Below, piece by piece: positions 11,593 through 23,840 of a stretch of DNA of 64,000 nt. The DNA is from Ophioceras dolichostomum (taxonomy: Eukaryota > Ascomycota > Sordariomycetes > Magnaporthales > Ophioceraceae). The translations under genes were made by a program, and so were the position numbers. A model generated the notes under the pieces. It made no database searches, was not told the DNA's origin, and saw nothing but the letters and a program-made list of their open reading frames with translations. The stretch is from contig PYST01000001.1 in assembly GCA_003049485.1 (NCBI GenBank), positions 283,484 to 347,483 of the forward strand, written 5' to 3'. Numbering within the stretch: position 1 is the stretch's first letter; each line of letters starts with the position of its first letter.

Positions 11593-14500
11593 TGCCCAAG
11601 AACAGTGGATTCGCGCGGATAGACTATTCCGTCACGCCTAGCCGTCGCTCACCCACTGACCGCTCTCCCGCTCTCCCGCTGGACTAGCTGGGACCAGCCT
11701 GGGAGCCCGGGCAGCCTACCTAGACAAGGAGACATAGGGAATGGAGCGTGCCCCTCTCAGATCAACATTGCTCCAATATCCGTCCCGTTCTTGTTGAGTT
11801 CTGAGCCTGCCGGTCGGCCTGCCTGTCTCCCTGCCAGAAAGGCCTGAGCCAGCTCCTTGCCCTGACCGGCTGGGTCACTGCCAGTCCCGCAATTCGCTCT
11901 CGTCGCGAGCACCGTTTGTCGCCATATTACGCTCCACCGCGGTCACATCTCACCTTTTGACCCGGCCTCGACCGTTGAAGTTGAAGTGTCGTTTTCATCC
12001 ACCCCCTGCAACCGTCGGCAGCCGTCCCGTCCCCGTCCGGCTGACCTGAGGCGCATGTGCAAGGATGCCAAGACAACCCCAGCATGCATGCAGCCCAATG
12101 CGACCAGTTTTGGAGGCCAACGGCAGGCGACCGGCGACCGGCGACCAGCGGCAAGAAGCCCGTGTGCTTGCACTATCTTTATAATTTTTTCCTCCTTTCG
12201 GTCGTCTTGTTTTGCTACCTAATCAGATAGGTAGGTACCTATGCATCATGCCCGTTTTTCGAACTCAACGACATCGATCGAGCCGAGCACCGACCTACCG
12301 TCACCTATATATTTCACCGCGCTGTCGGAAATCATGACCAGTCTCAACGCGGACGGAGCCAAGACGCGGGTGCATGTGAACCCTTGTCGTCCAGAACGGA
12401 TCGACGGATATCACGCCGGGACTGGAAGAAGAAGAACCTTTGTCCAGACCCGCAGCGAGCAGCAGAGCTTTCTGTCGCTCTCATCATCCTCGTCCTTGAA
12501 ATGAGCCAAAGCTGGCCATCTCTGGTTGTGATATCGTCTTATGAGCGACCGTATCGGGCCAATGGCGAGTCCTCGTCCGGTCTACCACCCCATGTACATG
12601 TAACTTGGGAACATTGGCAGACTCTCTTCTCATCCTCACCACCATAACGTAAATCCGGCCGAGCACTGGAGCTGGACTTACCTGCTAGACGTACCTACCC
12701 AGACGTACGTACGTGGCCAATGGATGGCATAACACATAGCTCGACTGTTTCCAAACAGCCCGCCGAGGCGCTTGGGGCTCTTCATCCGTTTCCCCGTGCC
12801 GTGTGCTCGGTGAATGTTCAGGGGGGGGGACTACTAGTGTAGTTTTTTAAGGCAGGCTGACCGTTGTCCGACTGAAAACTTGTCTGCTGTCACTTTCCAA
12901 TCATCACTCTCTTTCTCCTCCACAAGGACCAGCATTGGGCATCCGCCATGTACTGGTCACCAATTCATGCAACAAGCCAAACCCAGAACGCCATGCAAGG
13001 TCAGGGAACAATCTGTTGAGCAGAGTCTTGAGAGTCGTCACTGAGCGTCGCATCCTTGTGTGCAACCTCGTGGTGACAGTAGCTCATACCTGCCGCCCAA
13101 TATACAACCTGCACCTATCTTCACAGTTGCCTCATCAGCCTGATCTGCAGGGAGAAAAGGAGCTTAGTACCGCAAGCAGACGTCCCCGCCCCTGCCCGCT
13201 CCTGGAAGTCCATGTTCTCCCCTGCCCCCCTCTCTCAACTCTATCCTCAAGGCTTCGCATCAACGACAAGCGGTGTGGCCCTTGAGGGGAAGGAACCGTG
13301 GGCGGCTGGCCAAGCAAGGTTCTTCCTGGCCGCTACTTCTGTATTATGGAATACGTACACCTTCTAATTCTCCCCTCTCATTCCCGACATTCTCACTTCC
13401 ATACTAAACCGGTTCCAAGCCGGCTCCCCGGACCCTCCACCGGCAATCTCTGTCCCCCTGTCATATTTCTCCATCGTCAAATACAGCAGCGTAACATATT
13501 CGTCGCCTTGGGATTGTGTCCTCACAAACCAAACGCAAACGCAAATGCACAACCTCACGAACGATGCTTCAAGCAAGCAAACAAAACTTGGCTGGAGCGG
13601 CGACACGGAGCGGCACTTCTCGCTGATCAGATGAACCGATGCTCCAGCCTGCTTGAGCCAAGCTTACAGAACATATCGTATACCCTCTGTCTGCCGATCC
13701 GGACACTCCTCCTGATGCTCTCCCTGCCGCGCCATCCTCTTTCCGCGGAGATTGGCGGATGCACATCGAAAAGGCCTGAAGGAGCTCACCGGTTGTAAAA
13801 GCAACGCACCTCATCGACGCCACCCTCGCCCAGTTCAGTTCAGTTCTTCTGCTGCCTCTCAGACGTTATCGCAGAGTCTTAGGCTAGCATCCATTCGTCC
13901 TTACCGTTCAGTTCCGGCTCCCCGATGCCTGTCTGTCAAGGGGCCTGGCCTCAATATTTCGAGGGTGCCAAACTGATCTGTCACCTTTCTCACCTGTCTG
14001 CGTGCATACTGCATACTCGAACTGTTTGGCGGCTTCCGCCTCTGGCAGGGAACAGGGAGCGAGCCGCCGGCAACAGCGAGCCGGTCGACAGAATAGACAG
14101 ATCATGGACCAAGGAAAGGCCACAGACAGACAGGAAGACGAGACAGCGAACACGCACACCGCCCAAATTCCTCTCCTGCTGGTCTCCTTCCCCTCCCGCA
14201 TCCCGTCTCCGCCGCCCCCGCTTCCAGCCCACGTCCTATCCACAATACGGCTCTCTGTGGGAGCGAATCCCCGACGAGCGTGGGCATGTTTGCCCCCAAC
14301 CCCACGTCAACCACTTGGCGCTGATACTGTGATGAATCACCAGCCAGCCAGACTGCCATGGACAAAGACAGGAGATAAGAGGGAAAAGACAGGCGACGAA
14401 CAGGAAACAAGGCAGGATCCCGTCACTTCTCTCTCACACACTCTTCTTCCCGCGTTTGTGCCCGAAGTGGATGGAGTAGGCTTACCACCGTTGCCGCTTC

Positions 14501-15152
14501 GGGAACGACGCATAAACCAACGAGCCCCTTTCGGCCCTTAGAAGACGATGAGGGAGGGGTGACCTGGCTGTTCTCAACCATGGGACGACTAAACAACCTC
14601 GCCAAAACTCAACCTACATGCTCTCTTCTCGTCATCGTTCACTGTCTCCTCTGTGTCTGTCCACTCGCTCGCGTGTGTGCCAGCATCGAGGCTCACTCAC
14701 TCCCCCCCTTCACTCTTCAGAGACTCGCCCACCTTTGCGCATCAGTGTCCAATCTCCTCTTAGCGCCCTCACTTCCCTTCTCATCCCCATCACACCCTCA
14801 CAGCATCCGTCTCGTACATAACCGCCCAAAAAGGAGGAAGTTGTCTGGGAGTGACTCGGGTAGGTGGTTACGCAACAGTCTTGAGAGGGAGGAGTAGCCC
14901 GGCGGGCAACTAGGTAGGTATGTATCCCTCGAGCAACCGCGAGTCTCTCTGCGCAGCCTGCCTTGGGATAGGTGGTCACCCTCTCTATCTGACGGGCGAC
15001 TATGGCGGAAGGAAGGATTAGGCGAAGCAGGGAGCGGAAAGGCGAAAAAGGAGGGGGGATGAATCACTAATCACTGATCATACCCAACCGCCTCCTGACC
15101 AACATACCAACCAGCCAACCCTCGCAGCCTACCCACTCACATACATCACACA

Positions 15153-15168
15153 TACCTAGGTAGGTACC
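15153..15168. repeat. CCTAGGTAGG-type motif
   Basis: TACCTAGGTAGGTACC, one of the longest perfect copies, followed within 40 bp by more CTACC units. Confidence 0.85.
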
Positions 15169-16586
15169 GATCTACCCAAGGTATCTACCTACATACCTGC
15201 CCAGCCTCCATTTCATGCCGTCGCATCGGTTATCTCAATCCTCACACACGCCCACCGCGGATCCCAGAAGGCAGTCCAATTTCTCCGAGAAATTTCTCCG
15301 AGAAGGCCCGTCGACAGACTCGACCAACAGACGGGGCGTCCGTTTGCATTATTCGTGGTCGGCGGCCTCTAAGGGGGTCATGGGAGGAGTGAGACTAAGT
15401 TGGTGATGTGGGAATGTTTTGCAATGCGACGGCGGCTGGTAGGGAGAGGAGATCGTCGAGGATGGCAGCAGCAGGCATGCAGGCTGGCTTTTGAAAGACT
15501 GAGGTTGCGTTCCTGCCTACCTAGGTGCCTGCTTAGAAACCTACCCTGGGAGGTATGTGACGAATACCAGGGTTTGGCACAGGCCTCTGTTGTCGCTGCC
15601 CCCAGGTCGAGGTACTCAAGTAGAGGTACCCAGATGGCAGGGGAGTTACAGAGAGAGACACGAAGGAAAAGGAGGGGAGGAAGGAGGTGGGAGGCCGAAA
15701 CAAGAGAGGGAGGGGGGCGGACGGAAAGCAGGTTTGTTGGTCATGAGGTCGACCACACACGAAGCAACGATTCGAGCCTGTCGGCTGGCGTGTCGTGTCG
15801 ACGATTCCACATCCTGCTTCCCTCTGGTTCTTATTGCATCGACATGACGGGCCCTGTCCTGTCCGCCCGTCTATCTGGTCGAGCGAGCGAATGGTGCCAC
15901 CGATATTAGGTGGATGCGTGCTTTGCGGCCAGCCCGGGCGTCGCGTCGCCTACCCGCTTCTTCAGTGTCACTGACTAACTGGGTCGCCTTGTGAGCGAAG
16001 ACGGCGACGAGCGGGAATTGAGGGAGGTGATCGATCCCCCTACCCCGTAGCCGATGGTATCCGAGGGTCGTGGAGGCAATACAAAACAAGTTCCCCTACA
16101 AGAATGAGATGGTGCAGTTGGCTGTTATGGTTCGCTTTAAGTCTATTCATCTGAGTCCCTCCCAGTACACCCTTCTAAGTTAGTCTACGAATCTGTACCG
16201 TCCGTCCCTCCTGTCTACCTATCTACCAGCTATCATGAGGAAAAAACTAACACTGCCTGAAAAAGAACGAAAAATGTGTCAACGAAACATCCTAGCTACT
16301 TCTAATACTACTGGCGGTTGTGCCTCGCGAGAAGCCTAAGAAGACCGCACGGGAAGAGGGGGGGGTAGGCACATTGAGTGAGGGAATTAGTAGGTACGGG
16401 CACTTGCCTGGACCTACCGATAACAGGGAGAGGCGTACTCTGTAGTCTATACATGATATCCGCTCGTGTATAAAAGCGTCGCTGCGGTACCTTCATAGTG
16501 CATTATTTCCTCGCTGTTAGGGATACATCTCTTCCAACTCCATCACGTCATCTGACAGGATATGGTTCAAGGGTGCCTTCAGAACA

Positions 16587-17257
16587 TCAGCCATCCGTCG
16601 TCGACGACACGGCAGCCCCGCTTGCACTGGTGGCACTGGTGGTGTGCTCAAGCGTCTTCATCTCGAGGGCTGCGTCCGTGGTGTCACTGCTGCCTCGCCG
16701 TTCATGGAACGCGAATGCATCGGACAGGTTCACGGCTACAAAGGACTTTGGCAGTTTGACTCTGTGGTGAGGGAAGTTTGATTTTTGTGACGTGGTTAGC
16801 GCAACAGATCCTATAGGTTGTAGTAGTAGTTAAGAAGGAAAAAAACAGGAGAAGCGCAGATCGACAATGGGACCAAAACGAGCCGTGGGGCGATCGGTCC
16901 ATCGGTCGGGGCAGGTCGCCGCTCACTCCATGCCGTCCGTCCTCGCTCCCGTGCCATGCGCGAGATGACATGCCATATCATGTCATTTCGCAGCCGGTGG
17001 TGCGGTGTTTTAAAACACGAGAAGTAAAAAAGTGAAAGAAAAAAAAAGAAAGCACGGGACTACTTACTGATGGAATCTGGCGCGCAGAGTCTCGATCACC
17101 TTCTTCCAGTCCCCATGCGCGGTCAGGCTGCGCCGGGGTGCACAACTGATGCAATGCCGGCTGTCAAGCTGGACGTCGAGTGGGTCGTAGACGTGGCACC
17201 CGGGGCTGATGGCGATTCGGATGCTGTACTGGAACTCGCTGTCCTGGGTGTGGCCGG

Positions 17258-17291
<34 letters not shown>

Positions 17292-20200
17292 TGTGGCGGT
17301 GGCTTCGCTCGTGGTTGAGGCTGCCAGCGCCGACGACGTCAATGGTGCGGCGCTAGTCAGGGGTGCACCCGGGGCCGCCGCGACACCAGCGCCCGCCGCG
17401 GCGCCTGAGGGCTTCGTCTCACTCTCGTACAGCTCGAAGCAGATCTGCGAGAGATAGTCGAGTTCCGGGATGGTGCTTCGCTTGATCTTAGTCTCGACGC
17501 CGCCCTCCAGGATGCAGTTGAGCAAGGTGTAGATGTGAGACTCCTTGGTGAAGTAGAAGAAGCCCTTGGCCTCGTCTGACGCCTGCATCTCCTCCAGGTC
17601 CTGGACGATCTCCTTGAGAAGTGGCAGCGAGGTCAGCAGGCCAATCTCGAGCTTCTCGCTGTCTGAGATGCCGTACTCCTGGGGGCAGATGAAATCGAAG
17701 AGGACCTTTGCCAGCTGGTACAGCTCCCGCAGAGGCTCAAAAAAGAGGTCCGTCTTGGCCTTGGTCTTGGGGTTGCCCGTGTAGAGATGGAAATACTGCT
17801 CCGGTGGCGACGGCGCGTTTTCGCCTCCGTGATGACGCAGTGTGCTCCTCCACGACCTACGGCGGAAGATGCGCTTCACTGGGTTGGCAGGCTCTGCAGC
17901 GGTTTTGTTGTCTGCACGGTCGTCCGGCAAGGGCTGCAACGGGGCTTTGCTGCCGCCGTTGGCGCTGACGTTGACGCTCGTGCTGCCACCACGCTTCACA
18001 TCCTCCGACGTCTTGCCGCTGCTGCTCCCACCTCCATCATCCGAGTCCTTCCGTGGCTCCTTCGGTTGCTGTTGCTTAGACTCCTTCGAACTACTGCCGG
18101 ACATGCTGCCGTATTCCTCCTCCAGCATCTGTCTCGTCGGGGTGAAGACCCACTCGAGGAACGCCCGGTTGTGTAACGCGTCGAACTTCATCGTGTCGTA
18201 CAGCTCCGAAATCTTGCTTGGGTCGACCTTATCGCCGTCACAAAACTCCGCGAACAGCTTCTCCCATCGCTCGCGGAACAGTTCCGGATCCTCGCCGCAG
18301 CACCACCTTGCCTGTATGTTGTTAACTGCATTGGCCTGTGCCAGCGATGATCCAGAGCGACCAAGCGATGCGTCCCTCTCTGTTATCGCCGTAGACGACG
18401 CGTTCGCCGATGAATTCGTTCCTTGCTTCTCGAGCGACGCACCCAAGCCGACTCCGGAGCTAGAAGCGGCAGCAGCAGATGACAGAGCGCTCAGAGAGCT
18501 CACGGCACCGTTGTTGCCGGTCAACTTGGCATAGTTGTGCTGCATAACTCTGCGGTGGAAGTTCATCAGCTGGACCACGCGGGTCTGCACCTCGGACGGC
18601 TCCGGCATGTTTTCGGGCCAGGCGAAATGTGACGGCCGTTCGTTGCCCTTGCGCAGCAGGCCCTTAAGCTTCTTCTTGACTTTGTCCATCTCATCCTTGG
18701 CTGCGTTCGAGTCGTCGAGCAGGTCCTTGCGGATGGTGACAAAGTCTTCCGGCAGGTCTGTTTGGTTGAGGAAAGAGGCCGCCCAGATCTGCGCACTCGT
18801 TGTCACGCGCCGCTCGGAGCTGCTGTAGACGTGCACCTCGTCTAGGATGTGCCGATTCATGAGCAGCAGGTCGTTGCGTACTATCTCACCGAGTTCCTGC
18901 GCCTGATACCGGGCCGAGTGCGTCGGCTCTCCGCCCCACTTGACAATGAGCTGCAGCTTGTCCAGCACGAGGCTATTCTCCGCTGCCGTGAACTTCGACA
19001 TTGTGACCCCAGACAGTGAGTCATGTCGTTTGGGGGGACGTCTGGGCCGGTACTCGCCAGTCTCACTGTCTACGCCTGGGGTCGCCTCGGGCGGGGGAGA
19101 TGATTGCTCGTGGTCGGACTTGACGTGTTCCGTCACTGTCTCCATCTCGGTGTCTTTGCCTTTCGTCTTCTCCTTCTCCCCGGGTTGATGGGTCTCAGAC
19201 TTCTCCTTGCGAAACATCGGCTTGATTTGGACCTTGGTCCCTGGCCAAGGTCCCTTCTTGATCAAGACGTTGCGAAGAAGCCTGAGTTTCCCCCGGTCTT
19301 CTACTCCGGCAGCGATGGCCTCGTCCACTGCATTGGCAACGCTCGCTAAAGCGGCCTCGCCAATGAGAAGCACCTCCTCCTGGTGGCCTCTGAGGAGCTC
19401 GATGAAAGGCTCTGTATGGAATGTGAACTTGTACTTCTGCTTTGGGGTCCGGTCCGCATGTCTTATGACGGAAACCATTCCCTTCAGCTTCCATGAGTGT
19501 TTGGGAGGCGGAGGTGGCGGAGTCTGGCCTCCCATCTCGTCCGGCGCCGTGTCGGGGACAGTCGGAGTATGACTGATGGTCGGCGGTGCCGTGGTGGGCA
19601 TGCTATGGAGAAGTTCTGAAGCATCGACCACGGAAGAGGCTGTTGTCGAGGGGGCTCCAGGCAGCCTACCAGAAAGTGCAGAGTCTATCTTCATCAGAGA
19701 CTCTCCACCCATGCTGGAAAGGCCATTCGGGGAGCCACTCTTCGAATCCTGAGCTGAGTGGTCTTGCAATCCCAACGCGCTCAGTAAGCCGCCCTGGACC
19801 GACTGAGGAGCGTCTCTGTCCTTGCCATGCCCCGGTGCTGCCGGAATCGCCACAGCTGCCGCTGATGCGGCGCGATCCGCACCATGTGACATCGGATCTG
19901 ACTCTGAAACCGCAGGGGATGGCAGAGGCGGGGTGAAGCCGCCCCTTCTACGCTTCTCCCTCATGAACATATCCTTCAGGATGTTTGCGCAGCGCTCGTA
20001 GTAGTCGTCGTTGTCCTTGACGAAGCTCCAGCCGTTCACGTCGATAACGTAACTCTTGCCCGCCGCGCGCAGGAAGTCGAAACCACAGACTCTCTGGCCG
20101 AAAGTCTGCGAAATCTTGCTCGCAATCTCCTTCTCCTCCGGGTTCAGCGCGGTGACATACCGGATCTCCTTGCCATGCGTGTTACGCCGCACGATACCGT

Positions 20201-22408
20201 CTACCACGGGCGACTTGCGCGTTTCGGCGTGGCAGTAGTTGGGGCCAACCGTGTACGCCTTCACATCCTCGGCGTTGTCTACCTTCATAAACTTCTCGTA
20301 GAGGAAACTTTCCCCAGGTTGCGTGATGGCGCGCGGCACGATCAGGTCCTCGACGTACTCGGAGCTCTTGTTCCCGATCTTGCGAAACAGCTTCCTGGCC
20401 CCACCCCCGGCTGAGTTGGGGAAGTAGATGATGATGTTGTGGTCCTCCCCGCTCGTCGGTTTCTCAACAAAGGGTTTCCGGAGAAGCTTTCCATCCACAC
20501 TGAGGACGTCGCCATCCTCCAAGAGCTCGACCTTCTTAGGAGGTGGCAGATTCACCAGCGCTGTCGGCTCGAGGGCGATGCCACTAACCTCTTTGATGTG
20601 CTTCCTGACCTCGGGCGTGAGAATCTTGGGGCCGCCGTCGCGGCTGACCTCGATTCTCTGCGGAGTGGGCACTCCAATCTTGTTGAGTAGGTGGAGGCAT
20701 ACCCGCCTGTCCCAGAGAAGCTGTTGCATGGGTACATCATTCACGCAGAACGGCTTCCGGGCTTTGACGTAGGCGATGGCCTTGTCCAGCGGGAAACCAT
20801 CCGAATAAAATGATATGAGATAATCACTGCAATCCCAATTTCGTCCATGTTAGCATGCCATATAACGGCCGAAGACAGAAAAAATATTTTTTTCCAGGGA
20901 TAGAAGAGTTGATGAAGTCCAACTCACCATATCGGCCAGTTTTCTACCTCTTCATCCAAGATGACTTTGTCGCCAAAGACAATCACGTCAAACTCGTTGT
21001 TCGCGATCATGCGGTTGAGGATGTGTCTGCTGGGCTTGCTCCGGGCCTTGACGTCCAGGGCGCAGACTCCAATGACTCCATAGGGCGCGGGCCGGGGCTC
21101 CTCCCTCTCGCGCTTGTGCGCCGTTCGATCGCTGCTGGGGCTGTGACTGCTGTGGGCGGTACTACCGCTGAAGCGCCTCTTAGCCCTACTTCGATCGCGC
21201 TGTAGCGGCCGCTGTGACTGGCCACCAGAAGTGTTTTGCGCTCCTCCTTGTCCCGTCTCGGCGCGCGAGGAGGGTTGCGGGTGATTTCGCTTGATCATCT
21301 CGCTCATGTGGCCGTGCGGGTCACGGGGCGAGAGCTGGTACTGGCTGCCACCGCCGGCGACGCCAGGGCCGGAGCCCTGGCTGCCCGTGGTCACGGTGAC
21401 GTTGGAAACCCCCACCTCAGGCTGCTGGCCCTTGGCGGCTGAGGATGCCATAACTCCTGACACGCTTCGGTGGGGAGTCGCTCCCGCACCACTATCCGAA
21501 CCGGCTATAGATACTGCTGAACTGGGCACTCGAGCGGAGGCAAGTGAGTACATGGACGACACGCTCGTGCGCTTAGCGGCATCATCCGAGAGCGACGAGC
21601 GTGACGAGGGCATAGCGGCTTCCGGGAGGAAGTGGTAGGCCACTGGCGAGTCGAGAAGCGCGGAGCCTGGGTGAAGTCGAGGCGTCGTGTCTAGCTCGTC
21701 TCCGTAAGCACCATAGGCACCGTAGGTAGTGCCAAACCCGGCCTCCCGTGGAGAGGACTGAGGGTGGAGGTGCGACCTGACAAAGGCGAGACGGTCTTCG
21801 TTCCAGGAGTCCGAGTTGGAGGACTCTCTGCGGCTTTGCGGGTGGGAGCTCCGGGGGGTCTTGAGTGAGCGTGATGCCGGAGGGGGCATAGACAAGCTAG
21901 CCCGCTCCGAATGCGCCTCCGTTGTGCCAGGCTCGGCGTGTCTGCTCTTCCGGCTGATGTTGGGGAAGCTGCCCGACACCGAGGTCGAGACCGAAGTCGG
22001 GCTGGAATGACGGGAATGGTTGGAATGTGTGCGGGCGTGGGAGATTGGTTGACAGGGAGCTTTTGGGGGAGGGTGGGGAGTCTGGCTGGGATGGCTATGA
22101 TGTGAATGGTGTGGGGAGGAGACACCGCCGCCGCGAGTAAGGTCTGAAAATTCGGGTGCGGCAGGTGGAGGCAGCGTCCTCAGGGTGGATGAGGATGATG
22201 GTGGTTGCACAACTGCATGAGCGCCTCCTGAAGCTGCCGAAGCCGTAGCTGCTGAAGGTGCCGAAGCTGCTGAAACCTGTGGGTGGGAGCTTCCGTCTGG
22301 TATCGCGCCACTGCTGCCAATGCTGCCGTTGCTCCCACCATCTGCGGTAGCTTTGCCGCTACCGGCGTGAAGGTTCACATTCCGGCGACCTGGATGGTCA
22401 GGGTCCAT
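16587..22408 (-). CDS. Inositol hexakisphosphate/diphosphoinositol kinase-phosphatase (Vip1/Asp1/PPIP5K type)
   Basis: Exons on the minus strand are 22408-20928, 20826-17068 and 16761-16587, giving about 1804 residues. The enzyme makes and breaks 1-pyrophosphate bonds on InsP6/InsP7 in phosphate and polarity signalling. Domains: a Ser/Pro-rich disordered extension of about 430 residues, an ATP-grasp kinase at about 440-785 (GVCALDVKARSKP, DVNGWSFVKDNDDYYERC), a disordered linker, and a histidine-acid-phosphatase-like domain from about 935 with RHADRTP (about 947) and ESHIYTLLN. A poly-Ala insert, (CAG)n at 17261-17291, sits near the end of the phosphatase domain. Exon 3 is needed because exon 2 stops at ...ARFHQ, while a GTAAGT donor leads in phase to VKLPKSFVAVNLSD, the expected family C-terminus. 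An alternative in-frame start lies at 22495; the chosen ATG has context AAAATGG. Introns are 101 and 306 bp. Divergently placed to Utp21. Confidence 0.92.
17261..17291. repeat. (CAG)n run inside the Vip1-type gene
   Basis: Ten uninterrupted CAG triplets on the + strand. On the minus strand they add an alanine tract to the protein just before the SEFQYSIRIAISPGCH segment. Such runs commonly vary in length between strains. Confidence 0.9.
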
Positions 22409-23840
22409 TTTTGATTGTTGACAAGCACTACGACCCCGCCCCCTCGCGCAGCTGTGAGTTGAGTCGTGGCGAACCACACTCAAATTTGCAACCAACGGAC
22501 AGCGAACTTCCCCTCTCTGAGGGCTGCTGCAACTTTGACGCAGTAGAGTGTTCGTTGGGCCGCCGGAGGTGGCAAGCTAGTTCATCTTTGGGCTGATGCA
22601 GCAGTAGACTCAGACGAAACTCTGACGGAAGCAGCCAGCGTGGCCAACGAGCCAACCAGACCACTTGGATACCGACAACGCGATCTGCGTGCCCGATCAG
22701 CTCGCACGAAAAAAAGAGGGATGAAATTCCGATGCCGGATGATAAAATCTAGGAAGACGGGCGGGGATTGGACACCCCAGGAACCGACGCCAGAGGCGGT
22801 CTGACCTGACACTAACTGGGAAGCTCAACAGACGGGCTCATCGAGGCAACACCAGATGTGGGATTGTGGCCGACACGGATCTCTTTGACAACAGGGACCA
22901 CGCTGCTTTGCCCTGACCGAAAATCAGGGGACTGCCTGAATCGAAAATTTCTGCTGATCGGTTGAGCCGAGGGGAAACACGGAGGCCCCTGTCAGGCCTG
23001 CTGGCCCACACAAGACTGAACCATTGTGCTAGGTAGCCATGAATGACGGGTGCGAAAAGAAACAAATTGGAGTCTTAGGAAACGAACTCCCAAGGTCTAG
23101 AAAGACCGATCGTTGGGTGCTTTTCTCTTCCAGCAAATAAGACATCATTGTTGGACCAACAGTTCAATGTAGTGGCTTAGAGTCCGATTGGAGTCGCCAT
23201 CCATCCGAATTCATTCGCCATGTGCAAGCGATGGGCGATATCAATGGTGGGGAAAATGTGGAGGAGGGGCAGGCGAAAGCCGGGTCCGAGGCCAGCTTCG
23301 CACTGTCTCACTCGCCGTGGCGTACTCAGTCGATCCAAGTGTCCAGCAATCGGCAAGCGAGATCTGACACTGTATCAAGACAGGCTCTTTGCCGAGATGT
23401 CACAAAGAGCAGACAAGAGGGGCACGTGAGCACACGTTAATCCCTGACTTTCGTCAGGAATCAGTGGTTCAGAGAATTCGAGCTTTGTAGACGCTCCCTT
23501 GATGTTGGCCAAATCTTCGAGTTGTCAGCGCCCAACCCACTGTATTGTGATGTTCATTGGGACCAGTCCCCAATTCTGTGGTTTTGGTTGCAATGTTACG
23601 ATGTACTTGCTGGCAGTTTATCGATAGCTTGGTAGCTTAGTTGGGTGGCTGCGCTACGATTGGCTGCAAGCCACCCTGGCCCGCCTTCCAAAAGGAAAAT
23701 TTCAGCTTTCAGACGCCTTGCGTTCACAAGGCTGACAAGAAAAAAAAAATTAATCGGCTCCGATGTGTCTCTACGATAGGTCTGAGGTGTCGCATGAAGA
23801 TGACTGCTAGGACTGTCCCTCCATTCATTTAATTTCCCAC
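22409..23840. promoter_or_regulatory. Divergent intergenic region between the Vip1-type gene and Utp21
   Basis: 1.4 kb separates the two start codons, so it must hold both promoters. No good TATA box was recognised. An inverted CCAAT box (ATTGG at 23659-23663) stands about 180 bp before the Utp21 start. Short open frames here overlap on both strands and look like noise. Confidence 0.5.
23659..23663 (-). promoter_or_regulatory. CCAAT box upstream of Utp21
   Basis: CGATTGGCT contains the inverted CCAAT core recognised by the HAP/CBF complex, about 180 bp before the Utp21 ATG. Position and sequence fit, but five-base matches occur by chance. Confidence 0.3.

Larger units (their letters stand above)
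6775..16586. other. Gene-poor intergenic stretch (about 9.8 kb)
   Basis: No multi-exon gene could be built here. Frames of 60-180 codons occur on both strands, but they overlap each other and lack family motifs; the only one with a protein-like feature is a signal-peptide-like start at 10761-11126 (-). The region holds at least seven loci of the CCTAGGTAGG-type motif (about 8239, 9106-9145, 9610-9650, 12216-12242, 14911, 15153-15200, 15517), an 11-bp tandem repeat at 11545-11592 and an ACCACT-type run at 11226-11262. Distal promoters or non-coding transcripts cannot be excluded. Confidence 0.55.

Noticed and set aside
14002..14541. 179-codon plus-strand frame
   Set aside because: Overlaps four other open frames on both strands in low-complexity GC-rich sequence; composition is not protein-like.
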